A DNA stretch of 64,000 bases, from assembly GCA_035772405.1 (NCBI GenBank), contig JAYKKM010000142.1, forward strand, positions 1,702,501-1,766,500, given 5' to 3'. The notes below the pieces were generated by a model that saw only the letters and a list, made by a program, of their open reading frames with translations, was not told the DNA's origin and did no database searches. Made by a program: the position numbers and the translations under genes. Shown here piece by piece: positions 50,274-58,949 of the stretch (positions are counted from its first letter, which is position 1; each line of letters begins with the position of its first letter). The stretch is from Chrysogorgia sp. JL179-B06 (lineage: Eukaryota; Cnidaria; Anthozoa; Scleralcyonacea; Chrysogorgiidae).

Positions 50274-50969
50274 TCTATTATTAACAGGTGGCAATAATCT
50301 AATTTGCATAACAGGTGGCAATTTTATCACGCGTGAGACACTTTTACGATACATAAATTTGTAAAAGCGTTGAAACGATTATTTTTTAAATGTGATTTGA
50401 CAAATTTGTGAAAATGTTGAAACGACTATTTTTTAAATGTGATTTGACAAATTTGTGAAAATGTTGAAACGGTTATTTTTTAAATGTGATTTGGCAAATT
50501 TGTGAAAATGTTGAAACGACACTTTCTATTTTTTAATATGTGAGAGTGGGCTCGTACCACATTTTATTTTTTTAACACGCGAAAATGTTGAAATGACACT
50601 TTCTATTTTTTCCTAAATGTAATTTGTGAGAATTTTGAAACGACACTCTCTATTTTTTAAATGTGGCTGAAATGGCGTCAAATTTAGCGAGAGTCGTGAT
50701 TTAGTATAAACTTGGTATTGTTGCGCTAGTCTCGCGTGTGTTTGACATTAATTTAGTAGAAAACGTGTGAGGGGTGTCTAGATTGACTAACGATCGTTGT
50801 AGTAGTATAGCAAGTAGGGCTGCGAGCTTATTCGATGTTAATCGTAAATATAAATACCAAAACATCACCAAATTTGTCGAGTCGCGACTTGGCAAAATTT
50901 GGTGATGTTTTGGTATTTATATTCACGGTTGAGGTCGATTGAGCTCGCAGCCCTACTTGCTATACTACT
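50235..50969 (-). repeat. Right TIR of the inner Polinton
   Basis: Inverted copy of 32612-33346, including the minisatellite and the terminal hairpin (50801-50969). Followed by CTTGAT at 50970-50975. Confidence 0.95.
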
Positions 50970-51321
50970 CTTGATGTTGATAACAAATTTCCAAACCACC
51001 CCACGCATCTGTACGAACAATCAAACGGCATGTTTGCTTTTTCCAATTTTCAAATTTTACCACTTCAAAAAATATCTGCACCAATTTCTCTTGAATGCTA
51101 ATCTTATTAAGAACATTCAACAATGAGGGAATATGATCATTTTTCACTTCAACAGCGCTATTGTATGTGTACTTGTCACATCTTTTATTTGTCGGATATA
51201 CTTTGGCGAGAATAGCATTACCGTTGATTTTTTTTTGTGCAATTATTTTTGCAGACAAATCTGTATACGATTGCATTTTATAAAAATGATCATATTGTTG
51301 TCGTGCATAAAGTTCCACCAT
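50970..51321 (-). pseudogene. 5' part of the outer-element gene split by the inner Polinton
   Basis: ATG 51321 (MVELYARQQYDHFYKMQS) runs into the insertion at 50970. A TATAAAA-type box is near 51390 on minus. Contains an NKISIQEKLVQIFFEVVKF block and a CRLIVRTDAWGG block. The remainder is 32064-32611. The intact gene would have encoded about 300 aa; function not recognised. Confidence 0.75.
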
Positions 51322-51456
51322 CTCTGAATCTGTTCCCGAGTGAAGGGTAAATGATGAATCACTGTAGGGACAGTATTTATTTTATACCCTCCGCACAATT
51401 AAAAATTCCATCACAATGAAAAAGTTGTGTATTCCATCACAATGAAAAAAATTTTA

Positions 51457-52002
51457 TTACACTAATAACCAACGTTTTATATCAAATAAACTATTTTGTT
51501 TTCTTTCCATAACTCCTAAAATTTTACATAACTTTCTATGTTGTTTTGTTGTTTTTATTTTACATTCTATTTTATTTTCTAGAAATGCAACAAGTGCTTT
51601 CCCTATTCTTCCATTTCCATCGGAAAAAGGATGAATGGTTTCAAAAATATAATAAATCAAAACTGATATATTTTTTCTTTGATAGTTTTTTACGTAAAAT
51701 TCATCTAAATGTTCCATATATTGTTGAATATCTTAAGGATCAACCCCCTCATGAAATCCAACAAATCTTTTTTTTTGACTGTAATGTCCAGCATTCGTTA
51801 AATGGGCCATAGATATTTCATGAATAGTTTTACAACATTCACTTATTTTCCATTTTTCATTTTTTTCCATATAAACTTTTCGAAGGGCAAAACAAAATCT
51901 CCCACATCTCATCCAAAATTGTTTTTCATTTTCTTCGTCTTCTTCCATTCGTATAACATCATACGCAAACACTTTAAATTTTATACAGTCTTTTAATTCC
52001 AT
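51457..52002 (-). pseudogene. Fic-domain protein (AMPylase-like), with one in-frame TAA
   Basis: Start set at ATG 52002 (MELKDCIKFKVFAYD). The Fic core IHPFSDGNGRIGKALVAFL matches HPFx[D/E]GNGRxxR, including the catalytic His. The upstream GHYSQKKRFVGFHEG is in the position of the Fic flap. TAA at 51733-51735 interrupts the frame between the two, with both sides in the same frame. Fic enzymes attach AMP or other nucleotides to hydroxyl side chains of proteins such as GTPases or chaperones. Viral examples are rare. Confidence 0.75.
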
Positions 52003-52007
52003 TTTTT

Positions 52008-53174
52008 CTACATACACGTTTGTTCACTAATACTTTTATAAAAATTATCCCAATTCACATTCGATTCAGTCATTTCATACATAGGATTGTATGCAGCTAA
52101 ATCATAATTCAATGTTGTTTTTATATACTTTTTTATCATATAAAATAATTCTATTACATCTTCCTCAAGCATTATTACATATGCAAATGTTTTCTCTTTA
52201 CACTTAAATTCTCCTATACTTCCTCCATAATCTTGCTTAACACCCACAGAATGATTAACTTGGGTGTGATTTTCATTTAAAACATAATTACTTTTGTTTA
52301 AAATACTTAATTTCAAAGGATCAAACTCAAAAAAATAACTTTTACGCTTACAATTTTTATACCGACATTTATCAAAGGATACTTTACCCTTTTTTATATA
52401 ATGTATAAAATCCAAAAAAACATATCTAATTTATTTTTCAGAACCTTTTTTTTGTCTATTGAATAAACTTCCTATAGGGTCATGTTCACGACAATAAAAA
52501 ATAAAACATGAAGTGAACATGATAAGATTTTTAATTGAACTACAATAAGTATAAGAATTGAAAATACTAGGTGATACCATTAACAAATAAATATTTAAAA
52601 AAAGAGCAAAATCACCTTTCTGACTATGTATGTGCTTAAATTTGCTTACTAAACTTTCTTTTCCATAACCCAGGGTATAAGATATGTATTTTCTTTCAAA
52701 GGTTAGATTTTGTACAAAATATGTATAATGATATTTATCTTTGGTTTTTAAACATTGAAATAAATCTGAGTCGTCGGTTTCAAAGGGTAATACAACAAAT
52801 AATTCGTTAAAACAATCGGGAAATGAAAAAAAACTACAGCATAACGTGTCTGATTCAACGAGTATAGTACGTTGTTGAAGCCATGATCTCTTCAAGGAAT
52901 ATTTTCTTTGACTTGCTTGTAAATTCGGAATCATATAAGAGAAACGATCTTTTAGAATAAAATAGGATTCCATTCCACGGTTTCCCTTGATTTTTTTCAT
53001 ATTGACTATATAGCTTTCTTCAGGGGGGTGAATGTTTTCACAATTCATCCTGGGACATGTGACATATTTTCCACGATAATAATCAAATAATCCACATAAC
53101 CAAAATAAATATCCAATTTCTCCTTGGTTAAAATATTGAAAATAAAGAACAACTCTTAAAATTGTTTCAATCAT
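52008..53174 (-). pseudogene. Family C protein (right-arm copy), with one in-frame TAA
   Basis: IETILRVVLYFQYFNQGEIG, CGLFDYYRGKY, YMIPNLQASQRKYS and CFIFYCREHDPIGSL mirror 15165-16235 in order. A TAA at 52431-52433 lies in frame; downstream LNYDLAAYNP parallels the paralogue's LNYSIRQVNP. With the stop ignored the length (388 codons) matches the other copy (356 aa). A TATATAAAG box is near 53206 on minus. Unknown function. Confidence 0.65.
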
Positions 53175-53311
53175 AATGCTGTGATTTTGAAAAATCTTTT
53201 AGTCTTTATATAGCTTTTCAAATTCATTAAGCTAAATAAACATTAATCTAAATAAAATAAAAAACATTGTGTTTTCCGGTTCATTCTTCAGTTGAATCTC
53301 ATGCAAGCAAT

Positions 53312-53566
53312 ATGTCAAAACCCAAACAGTATGATCTTCACTATCTTAAAGAAAATTGTCGAAATCAAATATTTATTGTACGTAAATGTGAACAAATCCT
53401 AAATCCATGCTTTCCTATGAATCGATTATCTATAAATTTGGAAGTTATGGAGTATGCAGAAAATAAAAAGCTTAATTATAAACAATATATAACAACACAT
53501 GTGGCAGGAGATTGTGATATACATAATTTCATAGATCAAGAAGTGTATATAAATTCTTTTTTTTAA
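53312..53566 (+). CDS. Family A protein, 84 aa
   Basis: Start set at ATG 53312 (MSKPKQYDLHYLKENCRN) rather than the upstream GTG. Pattern IFIVRKCEQILNP then LSINLEVMEY and a C-terminal FIDQEVYINSFF parallels the other family A genes at 54939, 55446, 56888 and 57891. Short form without the N-terminal extension. Followed by AATAAAA. Confidence 0.6.
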   Translation: MSKPKQYDLHYLKENCRNQIFIVRKCEQILNPCFPMNRLSINLEVMEYAENKKLNYKQYITTHVAGDCDIHNFIDQEVYINSFF

Positions 53567-53608
53567 AATAAAAAACGCTTTTCTCGATTTATTTTGAACT
53601 GTTTTATT

Positions 53609-54268
53609 TCAAATATTTAATTCATTAAAATTACATAATTCCCCACAACAATCTAAATATACATGTTGTTGCAACATAGATTTATCAAAATGTATTTTAT
53701 TTATTAATGTTACAATATAATTTCCATTACTGCTACCATAAATCACATTAAGTAAAGATAATATATTTTCATCTTTAATAAGAACTAAATAAAGCTCTTC
53801 ACCATCAAAATTTTCACGAAAATGATAATTTACTAATCTAAATCTTGAATCCTTACATTTACCATACAAAAACGTTTTTGAATAACATGGGATATTATTT
53901 ATCTCAAAACAATCAAGAGTCGAAATTAACGTAGGTAATCTCGGTTCTCTATCAATAAATACTACATGTTTTCCCACTAACTGATCATAAAATGACATAG
54001 TCCAGCTAAAACCGGTTATTAAAAATCTATAATATCTTTTTCCACCATATCGTTTCCGAAATATAGATTGTTCATTTTTATCTTCCACATAAATGTTAAA
54101 ATATTTATAATCATAATCAGCACATCTAAACTGATAGGAATGCTCTCTCCATTCCAAAAAATAAAACGTTGAATCGCGTGTTTTTTCTATCTCAAACAAT
54201 TCAGCATGTAATAAATATTGAATGTCGGGATAAAGAATTTCATCAAAATCAAGCTCTCGTACAGCCAT
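53609..54268 (-). CDS. Family B protein with two tandem domains, about 219 aa
   Basis: Start set at ATG 54268 because the longer frame overlaps the gene at 54301-54510. Two repeats: EKTRDSTFYFLEWREHS through YDQLVGKHVVFID, then GKCKDSRFRLVNYHFREN through MLQQHVYLD. Each matches the single-domain proteins at 12321 and 58541. Function unknown; the internal duplication shows the family grows by domain copying as well as gene copying. Confidence 0.65.
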   Translation of the reverse strand: MAVRELDFDEILYPDIQYLLHAELFEIEKTRDSTFYFLEWREHSYQFRCADYDYKYFNIYVEDKNEQSIFRKRYGGKRYYRFLITGFSWTMSFYDQLVGKHVVFIDREPRLPTLISTLDCFEINNIPCYSKTFLYGKCKDSRFRLVNYHFRENFDGEELYLVLIKDENILSLLNVIYGSSNGNYIVTLINKIHFDKSMLQQHVYLDCCGELCNFNELNI

Positions 54269-54300
54269 TTTAAATCTTTTTAAAAAAAGCGTCTTTTCTT

Positions 54301-54510
54301 CTATTCGTCTATTTCCACAGAAACATTCACTGTATATTTCCACCGTATATTTAACTTGTTTAACACCCAACGTTTAAAACTGTTTAGTCTTGAAAGTTTT
54401 AATTCATCTGGATGAATCGGACACGGGTGTTTGTTAATACATCTTCCACATGGATGTTTGTTATAATATAATCTTTCAAATCGTTCATCTGCTGTTTCTT
54501 TACGTTCCAT
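54301..54510 (-). CDS. Small Cys-rich protein, family D copy 1, 69 aa
   Basis: FERLYYNKHPCGRCINKHPC followed by a basic helical tail. Related to the next gene (FYSKYPCGQCLNGNMC). The CPxC-like spacing suggests a metal knuckle. A TATATAAAC box lies near 54520. Confidence 0.55.
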   Translation of the reverse strand: MERKETADERFERLYYNKHPCGRCINKHPCPIHPDELKLSRLNSFKRWVLNKLNIRWKYTVNVSVEIDE

Positions 54511-54595
54511 TGTCTAACAAATATATAAACAATTATTTTTTTTTTACTCTTATTTATACTGTTTCTTTTTTTATGGATTTTCTTCTTTAAATCTT

Positions 54596-54772
54596 TTAAC
54601 ACCATATCTTCTTTAACAACCATCTCTTTAATCTACAACAACGTTTTTGTTTTGGATCTTTCCGCGCCATATAATTCGCACACACTTCCCCACACATATT
54701 TCCGTTAAGACATTGTCCACAGGGATATTTTGAATAGAATAATCTATTATATCGTGCATCCACGGTTTCCAT
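54596..54772 (-). CDS. Small Cys-rich protein, family D copy 2, 58 aa
   Basis: METVDARYNRLFYSKYPCGQ followed by CLNGNMCGEVC and a basic end (KRCCRLKRWLLKK). Paralogous to 54301-54510, including the spacing of PCG-x-C-x-N and the position of the basic C-terminal helix. Below the usual size cut-off. Confidence 0.55.
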   Translation of the reverse strand: METVDARYNRLFYSKYPCGQCLNGNMCGEVCANYMARKDPKQKRCCRLKRWLLKKIWC

Positions 54773-54938
54773 GATATTTTTGTAAAAACCATTGTATTAC
54801 ATTTTTATTTATATCCTACTAAATTTTCTTTTTTATTTTAGAATATCTGTCTTTTTTAATTTTGATTTTTCTTTTTATATATTTTTATAAAAAATTATAT
54901 ATAAACGCGTTACCCACCATGTTAAACGTTATTTGTGA

Positions 54939-55367
54939 ATGATGTCGAATTCACATGTACGCTATCGTGATTGTGATGAACATACCGGTAGAAGGTATCA
55001 AAGAATAATTGCTGATGCCTTTAACCCGTACAAAATTGAAGATGAAAGTAACTATTATCCAAGTCGTTTTCTAACCAAAGAATTACACCACTTTACCTAT
55101 GTTGTAAAGAAATGTCAACCAACGGTATTATGCGAATGTATTGAAGATATACCCTTTGAAGATATACCCTCAACGCCTCAAACATATTACCTAGCTCTGG
55201 CAGTTAAAAAGAAACATGAATATGAAAATGATGAATGGAATTGTTCATGTCTGGGTGAAAACATAACAACAATTGTTGACTATGATGCTTCTGATCTTTT
55301 ACAAAAAGAAATTAAACTAATAATAGATTCTAATAATTTCATGAAAGCTGTAGCATATACTCAATAA
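54939..55367 (+). CDS. Family A protein, 142 aa
   Basis: Pattern RFLTKELHHFTYVVKKCQP, TYYLALAVKKKHEYEN, then LLQKEIKLIID. Same core as its three downstream relatives. A TATATAAAC box lies about 40 bp upstream (near 54896). An insertion of ENITTIVDYDASD-like sequence is characteristic of this copy. Confidence 0.65.
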   Translation: MMSNSHVRYRDCDEHTGRRYQRIIADAFNPYKIEDESNYYPSRFLTKELHHFTYVVKKCQPTVLCECIEDIPFEDIPSTPQTYYLALAVKKKHEYENDEWNCSCLGENITTIVDYDASDLLQKEIKLIIDSNNFMKAVAYTQ

Positions 55368-55445
55368 AAACTTTTTTTTAAAAAAATTCGTGTTTTTTAT
55401 TTATATATAAGATTACATATTTGATTTAATCATAGTGATAACAAG

Positions 55446-55787
55446 ATGAATCAAGAACAAGATCTCGTGACCTGTATCAATTATAGGGGTGTAGCATATT
55501 ATGACGATACTCCTCGTTATTATTCATGTCATTTTCTTCAAAAACATTTTCCTAACTATACATATTTGGTAGAGGATTGTAAACCTGCTATACTATGTAA
55601 AGAATGTAATCCCCCATTTTGTTCTCCACCTCAAGTCTACGAACTAACTCTGAAAATTCAGGGATTACTTGAAGAGAAGGGAATAACCCTAAAAACAATT
55701 CTTGAAACTAAAAGTGATCATCTCGTGTATAAAACAATTAAACTAATAAATGGTAACTCAATAATTCCACAACAAATTAATTTGTAA
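55446..55787 (+). CDS. Family A protein, 113 aa
   Basis: Core: CHFLQKHFPNYTYLVEDCKP, VYELTLKIQGLLEEKG, LVYKTIKLINGNSIIP. Most typical member. TATATATAAG upstream near 55403 and TAATAAAA after the stop make a self-contained pol II gene. Confidence 0.7.
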   Translation: MNQEQDLVTCINYRGVAYYDDTPRYYSCHFLQKHFPNYTYLVEDCKPAILCKECNPPFCSPPQVYELTLKIQGLLEEKGITLKTILETKSDHLVYKTIKLINGNSIIPQQINL

Positions 55788-55871
55788 ACATATTTATTCT
55801 TGTAATAAAATTTTTACACAAAAATAAAAACTCGATATTCTGTTTCTAAAAGGTTTTTTATTTTAAAAACA

Positions 55872-56285
55872 TTACAAAGATAAATATATTTGTTTCCCTC
55901 TACCCCTATGGTTAATGAAATTGTAGGGTTTAATGTTTAATATAGGTGTTTGAGTTTTTGCTAATTTTACATTATCATTATTAATATTTATATATTTTCC
56001 CTTCAATGATAATAAGATGTTCTGTAATTTTTCCTCCGGAACTCCAAACGCGTCTACTATCATCAATTTGAAATATCGAGGTCCTTGCCAATCTTTCAGA
56101 TATAAATAATATCCATATCTTAACAACGAGGGAATCACAGGTTCATAATTTACTAATTGTATGGGTTGAGCATGATAATAAAATGTAAGATAAGCATGAG
56201 ATTCACACTCTCCAAAATCAATCATTGAACGCAACCACATGTTTTGAAAAAATATATTTGATATCCTGTTTATATAGTTTTGCAA
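55872..56285 (-). CDS. Unknown protein, possibly distant family B, 137 aa
   Basis: Contains RYFKLMIVDAFGVPEEKL and LKGKYININNDN, similar in layout to the ends of family B domains, but the CKDSxF signature is missing. Convergent with the gene at 55446. Confidence 0.5.
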   Translation of the reverse strand: MQNYINRISNIFFQNMWLRSMIDFGECESHAYLTFYYHAQPIQLVNYEPVIPSLLRYGYYLYLKDWQGPRYFKLMIVDAFGVPEEKLQNILLSLKGKYININNDNVKLAKTQTPILNIKPYNFINHRGRGKQIYLSL

Positions 56286-56352
56286 AAAATCTATAAAAGT
56301 AGGTTGTCAAACTATAAATTTTTCACAAAACGTTCAAAAAAATATTGTCAAG

Positions 56353-56556
56353 ATGGTCTATTGCAGTTTCTGTTGTTGTGAAGTGAATTCCTTCTATCAT
56401 TTTTTCATGCATTACAGATGTAAATAATGCTTTGTAAACCATCATTATTGTTATCCTTGTAAACAGAATTACTCACGACTTATCTATAGTAGAATAGTTG
56501 ATCTATGTGAATGTGATGATAGAATACAAAGATGGAAAAAAACTTATTTGGATTAA
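56353..56556 (+). pseudogene. Small Cys/His-rich (RING-like) protein with in-frame TAA
   Basis: 67 codons: CSFCCCEVNSFYHFFMHYRC, TAA at 56425-56427, then CFVNHHYCYPCKQNY. The C-x2-C ... H-x2-C-x2-C-x3-H-x2-C-x2-C spacing is zinc-finger-like and continues across the stop. Tiny and damaged, so moderate trust. Confidence 0.35.
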
Positions 56557-56582
56557 TAAAATTTTTTTTTAAAATACATTGT

Positions 56583-56738
56583 CTACCATTTCCAAAATTC
56601 ATAAAACTTATGATTATAATTCGGATGATCTTTTTTCCATCCTCCTTTTTGAATTTTTTTAGAACGTCGTCGTCGTCGTTTTCGTATTCGTTTTTTTATT
56701 TTCGCTTTTTTTATACATCTCCTACTCCTACACTTCAT
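56583..56738 (-). CDS. Small basic pX-like protein with QKGG, 51 aa
   Basis: KIKKRIRKRRRRRSKKIQKG then GWKKDHPNYNHKFYEFWKW. The Arg/Lys tail followed by IQKGG parallels the proteins at 25388, 25603 and 29171, but it lies in the right arm away from the capsid genes and has an aromatic tail instead of a hydrophobic one. Confidence 0.5.
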   Translation of the reverse strand: MKCRSRRCIKKAKIKKRIRKRRRRRSKKIQKGGWKKDHPNYNHKFYEFWKW

Positions 56739-56887
56739 TTTTTTTATGTTAACTGAAGTACGACAAGCAATGGTTTAAAAAAAGAAAAAACCGTCTATTT
56801 ATACTGTTCTGTTTTTTGATTTTTTTAATATCTTTTTCTGAGACATATATAAGATTAAACTAAAAAAACTTTATCATTACTGAAACA

Positions 56888-57244
56888 ATGTCATTATTAC
56901 GTTATATTAGTATATGTAGGAAAAGTATAACTTTTTTTGACAACTCCACAGATACTGTTCAGTGCTATTTATCATGTGAATCTCTTCTTAAAGAATATCC
57001 TGAATATATATATTTTGTAGAGGATTGCAAACCTGTTACAATAATTAAAACAAAACAATGTTCTGTAAAAAAAATAAATGGTGTGGAACAACACCCGTAC
57101 GAAGTAACCCTGAAAGTTATCCATCATGGAGAACCTGGAAAAACACTAAAAATATTATCAGAGGACGATGTTCCTCATCTTTTACATAAAAATGTTAAGT
57201 TTATAAAAAATGACCAAGACATAATAATTCCTTCTCTTGTATAA
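56888..57244 (+). CDS. Family A protein, 118 aa
   Basis: Core: CESLLKEYPEYIYFVEDCKP, YEVTLKVIHHGEPGKTL, LLHKNVKFIKNDQDIIIP. TATATAAG about 45 bp upstream (near 56845) and AATAAAA after the stop. Intact. Confidence 0.7.
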   Translation: MSLLRYISICRKSITFFDNSTDTVQCYLSCESLLKEYPEYIYFVEDCKPVTIIKTKQCSVKKINGVEQHPYEVTLKVIHHGEPGKTLKILSEDDVPHLLHKNVKFIKNDQDIIIPSLV

Positions 57245-57291
57245 ATTTATTTAATAAAACATGTTATTTGTTATTACATGAATTTCTTTCT

Positions 57292-57729
57292 TTACTCTAA
57301 AAGTTTTTTTCTTTTTTGTCGATGCTGGCTCTTATAATAAGCTAATTTATAGATTCTTTCACTATCCCATAATTTCCCCATTTTACCCTGACGTTTTCCA
57401 TATCGATATAACGTGGACGGATCATATAGTCTACCTTTAAAATGGTAGAAATCATCAGCATAAGAACGAAGGATTTCTCCTCCATATGGAAGCCAATCAA
57501 AAATATCACCTCTTGCTTCTTTGAGATAAACAACCCCTTGAAGAAATCCAATTTCTTTATCTTTTACAATTTCACGACTACATTCAAAAAACGATATTTC
57601 ATTTAATTTAAGACAATTCTGTGGAGTGTGAATTAATTTCGCTGCCTCTATCATTTTTTCAGCATTTTCTTGATTACACATTTGAAATGACCAAATCTTT
57701 CGCGACGGTATATACCCCATCTTCAACAA
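57292..57729 (-). CDS. Unknown protein, faintly HUH-Rep-like, 145 aa
   Basis: SRKIWSFQMCNQENAEKM resembles the opening of CRESS-DNA virus Rep proteins, IGFLQGVVYLKEARG resembles the H-x-QG motif with the His lost, and YRYGKRQGKMGKLW sits where the Tyr motif would be. The evidence is weak; an unrelated protein is equally possible. TATAAATA box near 57764 on minus. Confidence 0.35.
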   Translation of the reverse strand: MLKMGYIPSRKIWSFQMCNQENAEKMIEAAKLIHTPQNCLKLNEISFFECSREIVKDKEIGFLQGVVYLKEARGDIFDWLPYGGEILRSYADDFYHFKGRLYDPSTLYRYGKRQGKMGKLWDSERIYKLAYYKSQHRQKRKKLLE

Positions 57730-57890
57730 AATAACTGACCATTTTTTTTATGATATCGTTATTTATACCCTAGGTTTTGTAGAAATGAAATAAAATTTTT
57801 CTCAAAAAACTTTCATATAAATAAGCTGAAACTTTTCTTTTTCATTTATACGTAAAACATTGTCCCCCTACAAACTTAGTTTAAGAAAAA

Positions 57891-58403
57891 ATGGCTACGA
57901 AAGAAGAAATAACGAATGAAGCTTCCTATGGAGAACCCCTGAATGGTTCCCCTCTCATATGGGATTACAACGATAAAGGAGAAGGATACGCGTACGGTGT
58001 ACGTGTACGGGATACGGATACGTATACGTCGAAAGTGTTTAATTTCGAAGACTTTAAACCCGTCAAACCTATTCAGGATAATGGTGATTCTGATAGTGAT
58101 GATAGTTTGAAAGCATTTTTGGGGATTGACGATGTAAAGGAGGAACAAGTATTTAATAGAAACAACATTAAAAAAAAAGTATATACCCGTTGTGATATTA
58201 ATTCTCTTCGACAGAATTTTCCAAATCAAAAATATATTTTACAACACTGTATATACTTTCCCTCGGGTAATCTATCCAGGTATAAATTATATTTAGAAGT
58301 GGTAGATGAGGGAATTCTTTGTCAGCATAAATATCTAACAACAATTATGATAACTGATGATTCCATACTTAGTTCCATTAATAAAGAAATGTATTTAGAT
58401 TAA
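57891..58403 (+). CDS. Family A protein with N-terminal extension, 170 aa
   Basis: About 75 extra residues (acidic, with GDSDSDDSLKAFLGI) precede the family core INSLRQNFPNQKYILQHCIY, YKLYLEVVDEGILC, LSSINKEMYLD. TATAAATAAG about 75 bp upstream (near 57813); AATAAAA after the stop. Confidence 0.65.
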   Translation: MATKEEITNEASYGEPLNGSPLIWDYNDKGEGYAYGVRVRDTDTYTSKVFNFEDFKPVKPIQDNGDSDSDDSLKAFLGIDDVKEEQVFNRNNIKKKVYTRCDINSLRQNFPNQKYILQHCIYFPSGNLSRYKLYLEVVDEGILCQHKYLTTIMITDDSILSSINKEMYLD

Positions 58404-58540
58404 ATAAAAACAATAAAAAGATTTGTTTTTTTCAAAAAAAAGTTATTTTATTGTGTGTTAAAGTACATTTTATTTTTTTTAAAAATATATCTATTTGAAA
58501 AACACCAAATATCCTTCGATCATCTTGTTGTTTTTTTTTT

Positions 58541-58867
58541 TCAAACGTTCGTGGAGATATTTCGTAATGTAAAAGTTGAATCAAAATATACTTGTTCTTG
58601 CAAATTGATTGCGGTATTTCGATCAACTATTGCAAGCAAATAATTTGAAGATACGCCCAGTTCCGTATTGAGATATGATTCTGGATTGAGATCTTTTACT
58701 ATTAACGCTCGACGATTTGTACCAAAATGAATAAAATCCTCTTTCATATAAACCACAGCATAAAACTTAGAATCCTTGCAATCACGAAATAAATCAGCAT
58801 CCTTATATATTTTAAGATGTAAAAGATTTATTACTTCTTCCTCTGATTCTGCCATGATTTTAATCAT
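58541..58867 (-). CDS. Family B protein (CKDSxF-type), 108 aa
   Basis: RDCKDSKFYAVVYMKED, RRALIVKDLNPESYLNTELG, LQEQVYFDS: a clear paralogue of 12321-12647 at the opposite end and of equal length. TATAAAA box near 58886 on minus. The last gene before the right TIR. Confidence 0.7.
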   Translation of the reverse strand: MIKIMAESEEEVINLLHLKIYKDADLFRDCKDSKFYAVVYMKEDFIHFGTNRRALIVKDLNPESYLNTELGVSSNYLLAIVDRNTAINLQEQVYFDSTFTLRNISTNV

Positions 58868-58949
58868 GATTTTTATAATATCAGTTTTTATACTTTTTTT
58901 TTGGGATATATTTCATCTATTTAAAAACACGAAATAATTATTTGAGACA

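Larger units (their letters stand above)
32612..50969. mobile_element. Inner Polinton/Maverick, 18.36 kb
   Basis: 735-bp nearly identical TIRs (32612-33346 and 50235-50969), exact 6-bp duplication and about 20 genes including PolB, integrase, capsid and packaging ATPase. Base composition is clearly less AT-rich than the host element. Only one obvious lesion, in the capsid gene. This is the youngest major insertion in the window. Confidence 0.95.

Noticed and set aside
16697..56556. Alternative genetic code (TAA/TAG as Gln) for the giant Polinton
   Set aside because: Not adopted: intact family A paralogues, the major capsid and the ATPase terminate sensibly at TAA, and the surrounding transposon shows the same kind of stops. 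Kept as a low-probability question.
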